This document shows, in pieces, positions 19,151 to 26,639 of a DNA stretch of 64,000 nt. The notes beneath the pieces are model-generated. The model was not told where the DNA came from and searched no databases. It saw only the letters and a program-made list of their open reading frames with translations. The stretch is from Mycolicibacterium flavescens (GTDB lineage: Bacteria; Actinomycetota; Actinomycetes; Mycobacteriales; Mycobacteriaceae): assembly GCA_900637135.1 (NCBI GenBank), contig LR134353.1, positions 868,001-932,000 of the forward strand, written 5' to 3'. Positions within the stretch are counted from its first letter, which is position 1, and each line of letters starts with the position of its first letter. A program made the position numbers and the translations under genes.

Positions 19151-19729
19151 TCAGGCCGTCATCAGGTAGTCGGTCCTGCCGACGAAGACGATGCTCGCCG
19201 GGTTCGGCGTGGTGGCCGCGTCGACGACGGCGTCGGCGAAGGTCATGTGGCTCATGTCGCCTGACACCACCGTGAGCTGCACGCCGGCCTGGCGGAACTC
19301 CGAACGCCGTGTCAGCAGGGCTGTTTCGCCGGCCCGCATGCTCGCCGCGACGGCCGTGTAGCCCTTGGGCACCGCCTTGTCGGGGAAGAAGTGGGCCTGG
19401 TGACTGGTGACGAAGACGATCCGTCCGCCGACGGGCATCAGCGGCAGGGCCGCCAGGGCGAGCCGGCGTTGGGCGTCGCGGTTGAGGCGCATCGCGCACT
19501 CGGGATCAGCGCCGGTATCCAGCGCATCCGACGAGTTGAGGATCAAGGTGTCCAACCGACCGAAACGCGACGCGATGCCGTCGATCACCTCTGCGGATTC
19601 GACCTCGTCGGAGATGTCGCGCGTTACGACGACGTGGGTGTCCACGCTGCCGAGCTGGCGCGCGACCCGCGCGCCGAGGCCCCTCGAGCCTCCGGTGACC
19701 AGGACGATTCGTTCGGGTTGGTGATCCAT
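19151..19729 (-). CDS. Atypical SDR-family protein
   Basis: 192 residues from the ATG at 19729, chosen because AAGGAG lies 5 bases before it. The N-terminus IVLVTGGSRGLGARVARQL is a normal SDR cofactor motif. The segment where the catalytic Tyr and Lys are expected reads PKGYTAVAASMRAGETA: the Tyr is present but no Lys follows at either YxxxK or the nearby alternative position. It may be a non-catalytic or altered SDR. Its promoter region is shared with the S4 protein gene and holds three heptamer repeats. Confidence 0.8.
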   Translation of the reverse strand: MDHQPERIVLVTGGSRGLGARVARQLGSVDTHVVVTRDISDEVESAEVIDGIASRFGRLDTLILNSSDALDTGADPECAMRLNRDAQRRLALAALPLMPVGGRIVFVTSHQAHFFPDKAVPKGYTAVAASMRAGETALLTRRSEFRQAGVQLTVVSGDMSHMTFADAVVDAATTPNPASIVFVGRTDYLMTA

Positions 19730-19793
19730 GTCGGGCTCCTTCCGTCGCTGCGCGCCCGCGTGGCCCCAACCGTACACCTATTTCTAAGAAAAA

Positions 19794-19822
19794 TAAGGTC
19801 TATCTAAGGTCACAATAAGGTC
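19794..19822. repeat. Three TAAGGTC direct repeats with 11-base spacing
   Basis: TAAGGTC occurs at 19794-19800, 19805-19811 and 19816-19822, each copy exactly 11 bases from the next, in an AT-rich patch between the divergent SDR and S4 genes. The spacing is about one helical turn, so the copies face the same side of DNA, as expected for cooperative protein binding. An imperfect palindrome (ACCTATTT...AAATAAGGT) overlaps the first copy. Confidence 0.7.
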
Positions 19823-19848
19823 GCCGTCGGAGGGTTCATGATGGTGGC

Positions 19849-20214
19849 GTGGAGTCGACCCGCATAGACAGGTGGTTGTGGTCGGTCCGGTTGGCCAAGA
19901 CCAGGCCCGATGCCGCCGAGGCATGCCGGGGCGGGCACGTTCGGGTCAACGGGCGGCCCGCCAAGCCGGCTACCCCGGTATCTCCCGGCGACGAGGTGCG
20001 GGCCCGCATCGGGCAGACCACTCGGGTCGTCGAGGTGCTGCGGGTGATCCAGAAGCGGGTCGGCGCGGCCGACGCGTCGACGTGTTATCTCGACCGGACA
20101 CTCAAGCCTGCGGTCACCGAAACGGTGCAGTTCGCCGCCCGCGACCGCGGTGCGGGCAGACCGACCAAGCGGGACCGCCGGATGCTGGACAGGCTGCGTG
20201 CGGGCCGGCTGTGA
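19849..20214 (+). CDS. S4-domain RNA-binding protein (Hsp15/RqcP-like)
   Basis: 121 residues, GTG start. The S4 motif covers residues about 4-65: RIDRWLWSVRLAKTRPDAAE and GGHVRVNGRPAKPATPVSPG. The C-terminus is basic (RPTKRDRRMLDRLRAGRL). Small S4 proteins such as E. coli Hsp15 bind stalled 50S subunits carrying peptidyl-tRNA, so a ribosome-rescue role is likely. It lies just downstream of the three TAAGGTC repeats and converges on the cupin gene with a two-base gap. Confidence 0.9.
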   Translation: MESTRIDRWLWSVRLAKTRPDAAEACRGGHVRVNGRPAKPATPVSPGDEVRARIGQTTRVVEVLRVIQKRVGAADASTCYLDRTLKPAVTETVQFAARDRGAGRPTKRDRRMLDRLRAGRL

Positions 20215-20216
20215 CT

Positions 20217-20663
20217 TCAGGCGGTCGGCGCTGCCAGTTCGAAGTCGGCAAAGTCGAATCCCGGCACCACCACACAGCTGACCAGGCTCGGCTCGTCGTC
20301 GCGAGGTCGGGCGCGCTGCCAGTGGCCCGGCGGCACGACGAACTGGGGCTGCTCGCCTGCGAGAATGTCGACACCCAGAAGATGCGTTGTGGCACTGCTT
20401 TGTTCGGGCCCGGCCTCGAGCAGTAGCGGGCTGCCCGCGTGGAACAGCCACAGCTCGGCACTGCGCACGGTGTGCCAGGCCGACTGCTGACCGGGCATCA
20501 GCAGGAAGAGGATCGCCGTACCCGCGCTGCGCGGGCCGGTGTAGTCGGGCGGCAGCGCGGACTGCGGCACGGTCAGGTCGCTGCGCCACGTCTCCCTGTA
20601 CCAGCCGCCCTCCGGATGCGGGGACAGGTCGAGGCGCTGGGCCCATTCCGGAAGATCGGTCAT
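20217..20663 (-). CDS. Cupin-5 (DUF985) family protein
   Basis: 148 residues from the ATG at 20663; a GTG at 20693 would add ten residues. The N-terminal LDLSPHPEGGWYRETWRS and the later SAWHTVRSAELWLFHAG are typical of the DUF985 cupins, which form a small beta-barrel. The last third has FVVPPGHWQRARP and VSCVVVPGFDF. No enzymatic function is established that I can assign from sequence. It converges on the S4 gene. Confidence 0.88.
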   Translation of the reverse strand: MTDLPEWAQRLDLSPHPEGGWYRETWRSDLTVPQSALPPDYTGPRSAGTAILFLLMPGQQSAWHTVRSAELWLFHAGSPLLLEAGPEQSSATTHLLGVDILAGEQPQFVVPPGHWQRARPRDDEPSLVSCVVVPGFDFADFELAAPTA

Positions 20664-20741
20664 TCCAGTACCTGCCTTTTCGGTGTCGGACACTCCAGAC
20701 TAGAGACCGGTGCCCTGCGATCCAGCCGATAGGCTCGTGTC

Positions 20742-21158
20742 ATGTCGCGAGTGCGCCCCGGATGGCTGGTCGCCTTGTGCGGGGCGATCGTCTCGGTGAG
20801 CGCCTGGCTGCCGTGGCTGACCGCCAACGGCGGCCGGGTCAGCGCGATCGGCGGCATCTTCGGCGACCTGCCCGCGCCGAAGCCCGGATTCGGGGTGGGC
20901 CAGTTGATCGTGCTGCTGGCGTCGTTGCTGATCGTCGCCGGTGCGATGTCGGCCAGGGGGTTCTCGGCTCGCATCGCATCGACTGCGGCGTTGGCGATTT
21001 CGGTGCTTCTGGTGGTCCTGTCCCTCTGGTACTACCGGCTATACGTGTACTCACCGGTGTCTGCCGGCTACGGGCTCTACCTCGGCGCCGGCATCGCCGT
21101 GGTCGCGGTGGTCTTGTCGGTGTGGGCGATGGCGGCCTCGTGGGCAACGGTCTCGTAG
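20742..21158 (+). CDS. Small integral membrane protein of unknown function
   Basis: 138 residues with four hydrophobic segments: about 7-25 (PGWLVALCGAIVSVSAWLPW), 50-68 (VGQLIVLLASLLIVAGAM), 76-97 and 107-132. Charged residues are few. I do not recognise a family beyond the Trp-rich four-helix membrane proteins common in mycobacteria. Its last 19 bases overlap the start of the acetyltransferase gene in another frame, suggesting coupled expression. Confidence 0.75.
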   Translation: MSRVRPGWLVALCGAIVSVSAWLPWLTANGGRVSAIGGIFGDLPAPKPGFGVGQLIVLLASLLIVAGAMSARGFSARIASTAALAISVLLVVLSLWYYRLYVYSPVSAGYGLYLGAGIAVVAVVLSVWAMAASWATVS

Positions 21159-21760
21159 GCGGCGCGCCCGGGTTCGTCGAACCTGTTGTTCTGACCGGGG
21201 ACCGATGGGTGACGTTGGAACCGCTGCGCCGTGAACACATTTCGGAGATCGTGGCCGTCGCGTCCGACGGTGAGCTCGGGCGGCTGTGGTTCACCGCGGC
21301 GCCCGCACCCGACGCCGTCGAGCGGTGGGTGGACGCCAGGCTGGCGGTGCAGGCGCCCGAGAGCGGGTTGACCTTCGTGGTGCGCCGCCACGACGGAACA
21401 CTGGTCGGGTCGTCGAGCTACATGAATGTCGACGGCGTCAACCGGCGACTCGAGATCGGCAACACCTGGTACGTGGCGGCCGCACGGCGCAGCGGCGTCA
21501 ACTCCGAGACCAAGCTGTTGATGCTCGGCCACGCGTTCGACGAGTTGGGTTGCGTCGCAGTCGAGTTCCGCACACACTTCTTCAACGCGGCCAGCCGAGA
21601 AGCGATCGAGCGTCTCGGCGCCAAGCTGGACGGGATCCTGCGCAGCCACCAGGTGCTGCCCGACGGGTCACGCCGCGACACCGTGGTCTATTCGATCCTC
21701 GACATCGAATGGCCCGCCGTGCGCAACAACCTGCGGTACCGGTTGAGCCGTCACGCGTGA
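21140..21760 (+). CDS. GNAT-family N-acetyltransferase
   Basis: 206 residues from the GTG at 21140; a GTG at 21122 is also possible. The protein follows the RimJ/RimL pattern: VVLTGDRWVTLEPLRREHI at the start, then VGSSSYMNVD, RLEIGNTWY and the late EFRTHFFNAASREAIERLGA with the Asn-Ala-Ser cofactor contact region. It likely transfers acetyl from acetyl-CoA to an amino group on a protein or small molecule. It ends in a palindrome shared with the convergent LuxR gene. Confidence 0.87.
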   Translation: MGNGLVGGAPGFVEPVVLTGDRWVTLEPLRREHISEIVAVASDGELGRLWFTAAPAPDAVERWVDARLAVQAPESGLTFVVRRHDGTLVGSSSYMNVDGVNRRLEIGNTWYVAAARRSGVNSETKLLMLGHAFDELGCVAVEFRTHFFNAASREAIERLGAKLDGILRSHQVLPDGSRRDTVVYSILDIEWPAVRNNLRYRLSRHA

Positions 21761-21762
21761 CG
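21749..21762. other. Palindrome encoding the same C-terminus on both strands
   Basis: CGTCACGCGTGACG is a perfect 14-base palindrome. Read on either strand, CGT CAC GCG TGA gives Arg-His-Ala-stop, so the acetyltransferase (plus) and the LuxR regulator (minus) end in identical residues with their stop codons inside one another's reading frames. Confidence 0.85.
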
Positions 21763-24700
21763 TGCGGCTTCTTGAATGAGCTGAATCCGCGAGGTGAATC
21801 CGAGTTTGGCGTAGACGTGGGTCAGGTGCGTCTGCACCGTGCGCGGCGAGATGAACATGCGCTCGGCGATGTCCTTGTTGCCCAAGCCTTCGACGGCGTG
21901 GCGGACGACATCCCGCTCGGTGGGCGTGAGCGACTCCCAGCCGCTGGCGGGCCGCTTCCGTTCCCCACGTCCGCGCTGGGCGTAAGCGATGGCTTCCTCG
22001 GTCGACATGGCCGAACCCTCCGTCCAGGCGGCGTTGAAGTCATCTTCCCCCATGGCTTCTCGGCACTGTGCGACCGCATCGTCGTATCCGATCGCGTATA
22101 CCGGCCATCGAGCTAAGCCCATCACGATCCGGGCGGCCGCGGCTGCACCGAAGAGCCGGGCCGCGCGCCGATAATTGCCAAAGTCAGCCGCACAACGTCC
22201 GAGAGCTTCGAACGCCTCCGGAACATGCAATAACGCTCTGGTCGCCAGTGCGAGCACCAGGGCGTCGTGGGCGTCCCGCTCGGCTTGGTCGCGTTCGCCC
22301 TGGGCAAGCGCTACGTGAGCTCGCGCGACGAGCGCGTTCAGTTGGTAATTGCCGGCCGTGAGCGCGACGGTTTCGTCGACCCACCGGCGTGCGGCGGCGA
22401 GTTCACCGCACGCGAGCAGCGCAAGGGTCATCGGAGTGAGGGCTCGTATATAGGGCATCTGCTCGGGAACGGTTTGCCCTATCGCCGACTCACTCTCGGC
22501 CTTTGCTTCCGCGCCCTGTCCGGCAGCCAGGGCTGCAAGCGCCGCGGTGATGTGAATCTTGTCCTCGTGGAAACCGCCCATCGCGATCGAGACGGCGCGT
22601 GCTTCTTCGGATTTCGTCCGAGCCGCCGACGCCCTCCCCTCGAATGCGAACCAGCTGCTCTCGGCCGTCAAGGCGAACAACTCGAGCATCGGTTCGCCGG
22701 CAGCGTGTGCCGCTTCGCCGACCCCCCGGAGCACGTCGTCGGCTCCCCGCACACCGCCTCGCCAGCCCATCGCGGTGGCGAGCCAGATCCGGCAGTGCCG
22801 CGACACAAACCCGTCGCCGATCGCCTCGGCGACGCCACGCCCCTCGTCTGCCGCCAATTGCGAGGCGATGGGCTGGCCGGCCACATTCGTCGCGACGGCC
22901 AAACAGCTGAGGAAGTAGCAGAGTCGTGACCGATCCCCGGTCTTCCGCGCGAGATCGATCGCTTCGGCCCAATATGCCTGTGACACCTCGGGGTTGTAGT
23001 AAGCCAGCGCACCGCAGGCCGCTAGGCATGACGCAATGAGTCCTTGGTCGTCCTGGCCCTGGGCAGCCGCCAACGCCTCCTCGCCGCGCTCCAAGCTCGC
23101 TGCTTCAGCGGTCCAGGCCGTCAGGATGCTTCTGTCGGCGACGGCGCGGATCCAGACTTGGGCAGCGACGTCGTCGTCCTGATAACGCCTGTCATTGAAC
23201 GCGAGATCGAATGCGGCGATGCCCTCTCGCATCCTGCCGCGTGTTTCCCAGAGCCTTTGCAGGGCCGAGATCTGCCGAAGCGCTGGCTCGAACTCCCCGC
23301 AGTCGATGCTCCAGGCGTGGGCAGCGCGCAGGTTCCCGGTCTCCTGTTCGGCCCAGCCGATGAGCCGCTCGTCACCCTCGAGGCGGGCCGTTGTCGCGAC
23401 GTAATGGTCACGATGGCGCCCGCGCATCAGGGTGGCTTCGCCAGATTCGGTCAGCTTCTCGAGTGCGTACTGACGGACCGTCTCGAGTAGGCGATACCGC
23501 ATAGCGCCTGATTCCTCGTCAGCGGTCACAAGTGACTTGTCGACCAGCAGGGCGAGCTGATCGAGAATCTGGAACTGCTCGGCTTCGTTGGTGGCGGCGA
23601 CAGCTTGGGCGGCTTCGAAGTCGAACCCGTCCATGAATACGCCCAGTCGGCGGAACAGGATCTGCTCGGCGTCGGTCAACAACGCGTGAGACCAGTCCAC
23701 GGAGGCCCGCAGGGTTTGCTGGCGGCGCATGGTGTTTCGGGCGCCGCCGGTGAGGAGCCGGAACCTGTCGTTGAGGCTGTCGGCGATCTGGCGCAGCGAC
23801 AGAGCGCGGACCCGCGCCGCCGCCAACTCGATCGCGAGCGGCATTCCGTCGAGTCGCCGACAGATGTCCACCACGAGCGCTAGGTCGTCGGCTGCCGCGT
23901 GGAAGGTGGGCCGCGCTCGTTGAGCACGTTCGGTGAACAGCGCTACGGCCTCGTCCTCCAACGTCAGCGAGGGCACCCGCCAGGTGACCTCACCCGACAC
24001 GGCGATCGTTTCACGGCTGGTGGTGAGAATCGTCAAGCGCAAGCAGCTGTTCAGCAATCGTGTGATCACGTCGCCGCAGGCGTCCAAGAGATGTTCGCAG
24101 TTGTCCAGTAGGAGAAGGATTTCCCGATTGCCGATGAACCGCTGCACCGTGTCCAGGGGGGACCGTCCGGGTTGGTCGGGCAGGCCGAGTGTGCGGGCGA
24201 CTGTGATCGAGACGACGGTTGGATCAGCGATGGCCGCCAAGTCGACCCACCACAGGCCATCATCGAATTCCTCGGACAATGCATTCGCGGTCTCTATCGC
24301 GAGGCGGGTCTTGCCGGCGCCGCCCGCTCCCGTCAGGGTGACTAGGCGATTGTCGGCAAGTAGCTGGCATACCTCCTCAAGCTGTTGAGTTCGCCCGACG
24401 AAACTGGTCAGTTGCGCCGGAAGATTATGCGAGCGTGAGCGTTTGGCGGTACGCAGCGGTGGAAACTCATTCCGGATATCGGGATGACAGAGCTGTACCA
24501 CGCGTTCGGGCCGAGGTAGATCGCGGACAGTATGCGTGCCGAGATCTGCCAGCCATGCATCGACCGGCAATCGGTCAGATACCAAATCGGTTGTCGTACC
24601 CGATAAGACGGTCTGCCCGCCGTGGGCAAGATCGCGTATGCGCGCAGTGCGGTTGATGGTGGGACCGATGTAGTTGGCCTCGTCGCGCAGCTGCACCTCG

Positions 24701-25035
24701 CCGGTGTGCAGGCCGATCCGCAGCCGGATCGGCGCCAGTGCGGCCCGCTGCAGGTCAAGGGCGCATGCCACCGCGTCGCTCGCACGACCGAACGCGATGA
24801 CGAAGCTGTCACCTTCGCCTTGTTCGATGGGCCGGACGCCGCTGTGTGCGCCGATGACCTCGGTGAGGGTTCGATCGAGGGTCGCGAAGGCCGCCGTCAT
24901 GTCATCGGCCTGGGTCTCCCAGAGCCGGGTCGACCCCTCGACGTCCGCCAGCAGCAGCGTCACCGTCCCGGTCGGTACCAGCTCGCTCACGCCCAAGTCG
25001 CTCCAGTTCAACGGCGCCGCGTCGATTCCAGCCAT
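21751..25035 (-). CDS. Class III cyclase / NB-ARC-type ATPase / LuxR regulator
   Basis: About 1094 residues from the ATG at 25035; frames also allow ATG 25071 or GTG 24990, the last matching the N-terminus of related proteins. Numbering from 25071: a class III adenylate/guanylate cyclase domain at about 33-190 (LLLADVEGSTRLWE, metal Asp 43 and 88), a STAND-type ATPase with Walker A GAGGAGKT at 248-255, a helical repeat region, and a C-terminal LuxR helix-turn-helix (LTPTERDVVRHAVEGLGNKD, then RTVQTHLTHVYAKLGF). This architecture is an expanded mycobacterial family (relatives of Rv0386 and Rv2488c). The signal and targets are unknown. Confidence 0.92.
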   Translation of the reverse strand: MAGIDAAPLNWSDLGVSELVPTGTVTLLLADVEGSTRLWETQADDMTAAFATLDRTLTEVIGAHSGVRPIEQGEGDSFVIAFGRASDAVACALDLQRAALAPIRLRIGLHTGEVQLRDEANYIGPTINRTARIRDLAHGGQTVLSGTTTDLVSDRLPVDAWLADLGTHTVRDLPRPERVVQLCHPDIRNEFPPLRTAKRSRSHNLPAQLTSFVGRTQQLEEVCQLLADNRLVTLTGAGGAGKTRLAIETANALSEEFDDGLWWVDLAAIADPTVVSITVARTLGLPDQPGRSPLDTVQRFIGNREILLLLDNCEHLLDACGDVITRLLNSCLRLTILTTSRETIAVSGEVTWRVPSLTLEDEAVALFTERAQRARPTFHAAADDLALVVDICRRLDGMPLAIELAAARVRALSLRQIADSLNDRFRLLTGGARNTMRRQQTLRASVDWSHALLTDAEQILFRRLGVFMDGFDFEAAQAVAATNEAEQFQILDQLALLVDKSLVTADEESGAMRYRLLETVRQYALEKLTESGEATLMRGRHRDHYVATTARLEGDERLIGWAEQETGNLRAAHAWSIDCGEFEPALRQISALQRLWETRGRMREGIAAFDLAFNDRRYQDDDVAAQVWIRAVADRSILTAWTAEAASLERGEEALAAAQGQDDQGLIASCLAACGALAYYNPEVSQAYWAEAIDLARKTGDRSRLCYFLSCLAVATNVAGQPIASQLAADEGRGVAEAIGDGFVSRHCRIWLATAMGWRGGVRGADDVLRGVGEAAHAAGEPMLELFALTAESSWFAFEGRASAARTKSEEARAVSIAMGGFHEDKIHITAALAALAAGQGAEAKAESESAIGQTVPEQMPYIRALTPMTLALLACGELAAARRWVDETVALTAGNYQLNALVARAHVALAQGERDQAERDAHDALVLALATRALLHVPEAFEALGRCAADFGNYRRAARLFGAAAAARIVMGLARWPVYAIGYDDAVAQCREAMGEDDFNAAWTEGSAMSTEEAIAYAQRGRGERKRPASGWESLTPTERDVVRHAVEGLGNKDIAERMFISPRTVQTHLTHVYAKLGFTSRIQLIQEAARHA

Positions 25036-25118
25036 GCTAGCCAGCCTGTGGCCGTGAGCATGGGAAAACATCGGCGTGGATGCGTAAATCTGCCGTAGGG
25101 GGGCGCGTAGGCACGCCG

Positions 25119-25154
25119 AACTGCGGCCAGATCGCAGTCGATCTGACCGCAGTT
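25119..25154. terminator. Hairpin downstream of hsp20
   Basis: AACTGCGGCCAGATCG and CGATCTGACCGCAGTT form a 16-base stem with one mismatch and a 4-base loop. It lies 14 bases beyond the hsp20 stop on the minus strand and before the LuxR gene, so it probably ends the hsp20 transcript. Confidence 0.6.
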
Positions 25155-25168
25155 GCGGCTAGGCGCGG

Positions 25169-25618
25169 TTACCCGGCCTCGACGGTCGTGGTTTCGATCG
25201 ACTTCTGACCGCCGCCGTGGGCGACGTCGATCTTGCGCGGCTTGGCGCGTTCGGCCATCGGGATGGTCACGGACAGCACGCCGTTCTCGTATGTTGCCGA
25301 AATCTTCGACGCGTCAACACCTTCGCCGAGGGACAGCTGCCTGCGGTAAGTGCCGAAGAACCGCTCGTTGGCCAGCCACTGCACACCGTCGTCCGACCGT
25401 GCGGTGCGGTGTGCCGAGATCGTCAGCGTGCCGTTGTCGACGTTGACATCCACTGAGCCGGGATCAACGCCGGGCAGATCGGCGGTCAGCAGATAGTGGT
25501 CGTCGACCTTGCACAGGTCCATCGGCATGAACCGGGGGGAACGATTTGATCCGGTCTGGTTCGTCAGAAGACCCCGGGTCAGAGCATCAAGTTCGGTGAA
25601 CGGATCAAAGCGAAGCAC
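25169..25618 (-). CDS. Hsp20/alpha-crystallin small heat-shock protein
   Basis: 149 residues, GTG start preceded by AGGAGG (10 bases). The alpha-crystallin domain spans about 40-135: DHYLLTADLPGVDPGSVDVN, then LTISAHRTA and a late ATYENGVLSVTIPM with the usual GVL(T/S)(V/I) motif. It belongs to the mycobacterial Hsp18/18-kDa antigen group of ATP-independent chaperones that hold unfolded proteins. A CIRCE element 75 bases upstream indicates control by the HrcA repressor. It ends in a hairpin, so it is probably monocistronic. Confidence 0.95.
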   Translation of the reverse strand: MLRFDPFTELDALTRGLLTNQTGSNRSPRFMPMDLCKVDDHYLLTADLPGVDPGSVDVNVDNGTLTISAHRTARSDDGVQWLANERFFGTYRRQLSLGEGVDASKISATYENGVLSVTIPMAERAKPRKIDVAHGGGQKSIETTTVEAG

Positions 25619-25692
25619 AGCAATTCACCTCCTATGTCACTCAGAGCCCGCCACCCTGGCGGGCAGCCAAATCACTGTGCGCACCTGCGATG

Positions 25693-25719
25693 TTAGCACT
25701 CGCCACCAGGGAGTGCTAG
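25693..25719. promoter_or_regulatory. CIRCE operator (HrcA binding site) of hsp20
   Basis: TTAGCACTC-N9-GAGTGCTAG, matching the CIRCE consensus (TTAGCACTC-N9-GAGTGCTAA) at all but the last base. HrcA binds CIRCE and is relieved by heat through GroEL titration. The site is 75-101 bases upstream of the hsp20 start and 9 bases past the end of the HxlR gene on the same strand. Confidence 0.9.
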
Positions 25720-25727
25720 AAGTTTTT

Positions 25728-26639
25728 TTACGAGATTTCGACGGCTGATACCTGCGCGCCGGCGAGCGGTCGACGGCATCGGTCGCATGCGAAGACGGCG
25801 GTGAATCGCTGCCCGCAGGCGGTGTGCGTCAGCAGGACCGCGGTGCCGTCGGGGTCGGTGAACCAGCGCTGGGCCCACTGCAGAGCGGAGATCAGGATCG
25901 GGAATAGGGCGCGGCCCTTGTCGGTCAGTTCGTACCGGTCGCCGACGTCGGCGAGCACCCCGTTGGCGGTGAACGTGGTCAGCCGGTCGGCAATCGATCC
26001 GGGGGGCGCTCCGAGTTGAGCCTGAAAGTCGGTGAACCGCCGGACGCCGACGAATGCCGCCACCAGCAGCGCGAAGCCCCAGCGGTTTCCCATGATGCTC
26101 ATTGTCTGCGGGAACAGACCCGCGGCCGTGTGCTGATCGGCCTCCGAGCGCCTGCGTGTCGCGGTGGCCGAGGGCACCGACCGCTCCCACGACCCACTCG
26201 GACCCCATTGGGGGACAACGTCTTTGTCGCCGGCACTCTCGCCGCACGAACGGCACGTCACCATCGGTGTGAAATCGGCGCCGCATGCGGCATGGCGCAT
26301 GGCGGGCAGCGGCTCGGCGTGATCGGGGACCCAGTGGCGCTCCCACTCCCAAATCGACAGCAGCACCGGCCACAGCGACCGGCCGCGCGGCGTGCCGATG
26401 TACTGGAAACGCTGTGGCCCTTCCTGGTATTGGCGACGCTCGAGCAGTCCCGCGGCGGTCAGCGTTCGGAGTCGGGTTGTCAGCACATTGTTGGAGATCG
26501 GCAGGCGAGACTTGAAGTCACCGAAACGGGTCGCACCCAGCAGCGACTGCTGCATGACGAGCAGAGTCCACTCGTCGCCGAGCAAGCCGAGCATGCGGGC
26601 GACGGCGTTCGGCTCGGGCACGGACTCGGGCGGGGCCAC
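25728..26639 (-). CDS. Tandem-duplicated HxlR-type winged-helix regulator
   Basis: 303 residues, GTG start directly after the stop of the carotenoid oxygenase gene. Two HxlR units are visible: residues about 8-100 (GDEWTLLVMQQSLLGATRFG and ISNNVLTTRLRTLTAAGLLE) and about 165-255 (GNRWGFALLVAAFVGVRRFT and GSIADRLTTFTANGVL). Each is followed by a Cys-containing tail (HAACGADFTPMVTCRSCGE; HTACGQRFTAVFACDRC) like a zinc ribbon. The protein therefore looks like a covalent dimer of a normally homodimeric regulator. It likely controls the operon it closes. Confidence 0.87.
   Translation of the reverse strand: MAPPESVPEPNAVARMLGLLGDEWTLLVMQQSLLGATRFGDFKSRLPISNNVLTTRLRTLTAAGLLERRQYQEGPQRFQYIGTPRGRSLWPVLLSIWEWERHWVPDHAEPLPAMRHAACGADFTPMVTCRSCGESAGDKDVVPQWGPSGSWERSVPSATATRRRSEADQHTAAGLFPQTMSIMGNRWGFALLVAAFVGVRRFTDFQAQLGAPPGSIADRLTTFTANGVLADVGDRYELTDKGRALFPILISALQWAQRWFTDPDGTAVLLTHTACGQRFTAVFACDRCRRPLAGAQVSAVEIS

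Noticed and set aside
25619..25692. HspR (HAIR) site ahead of hsp20
   Set aside because: CTTGAGT-N7-ACTCAAG is not present; only the CIRCE element is found.
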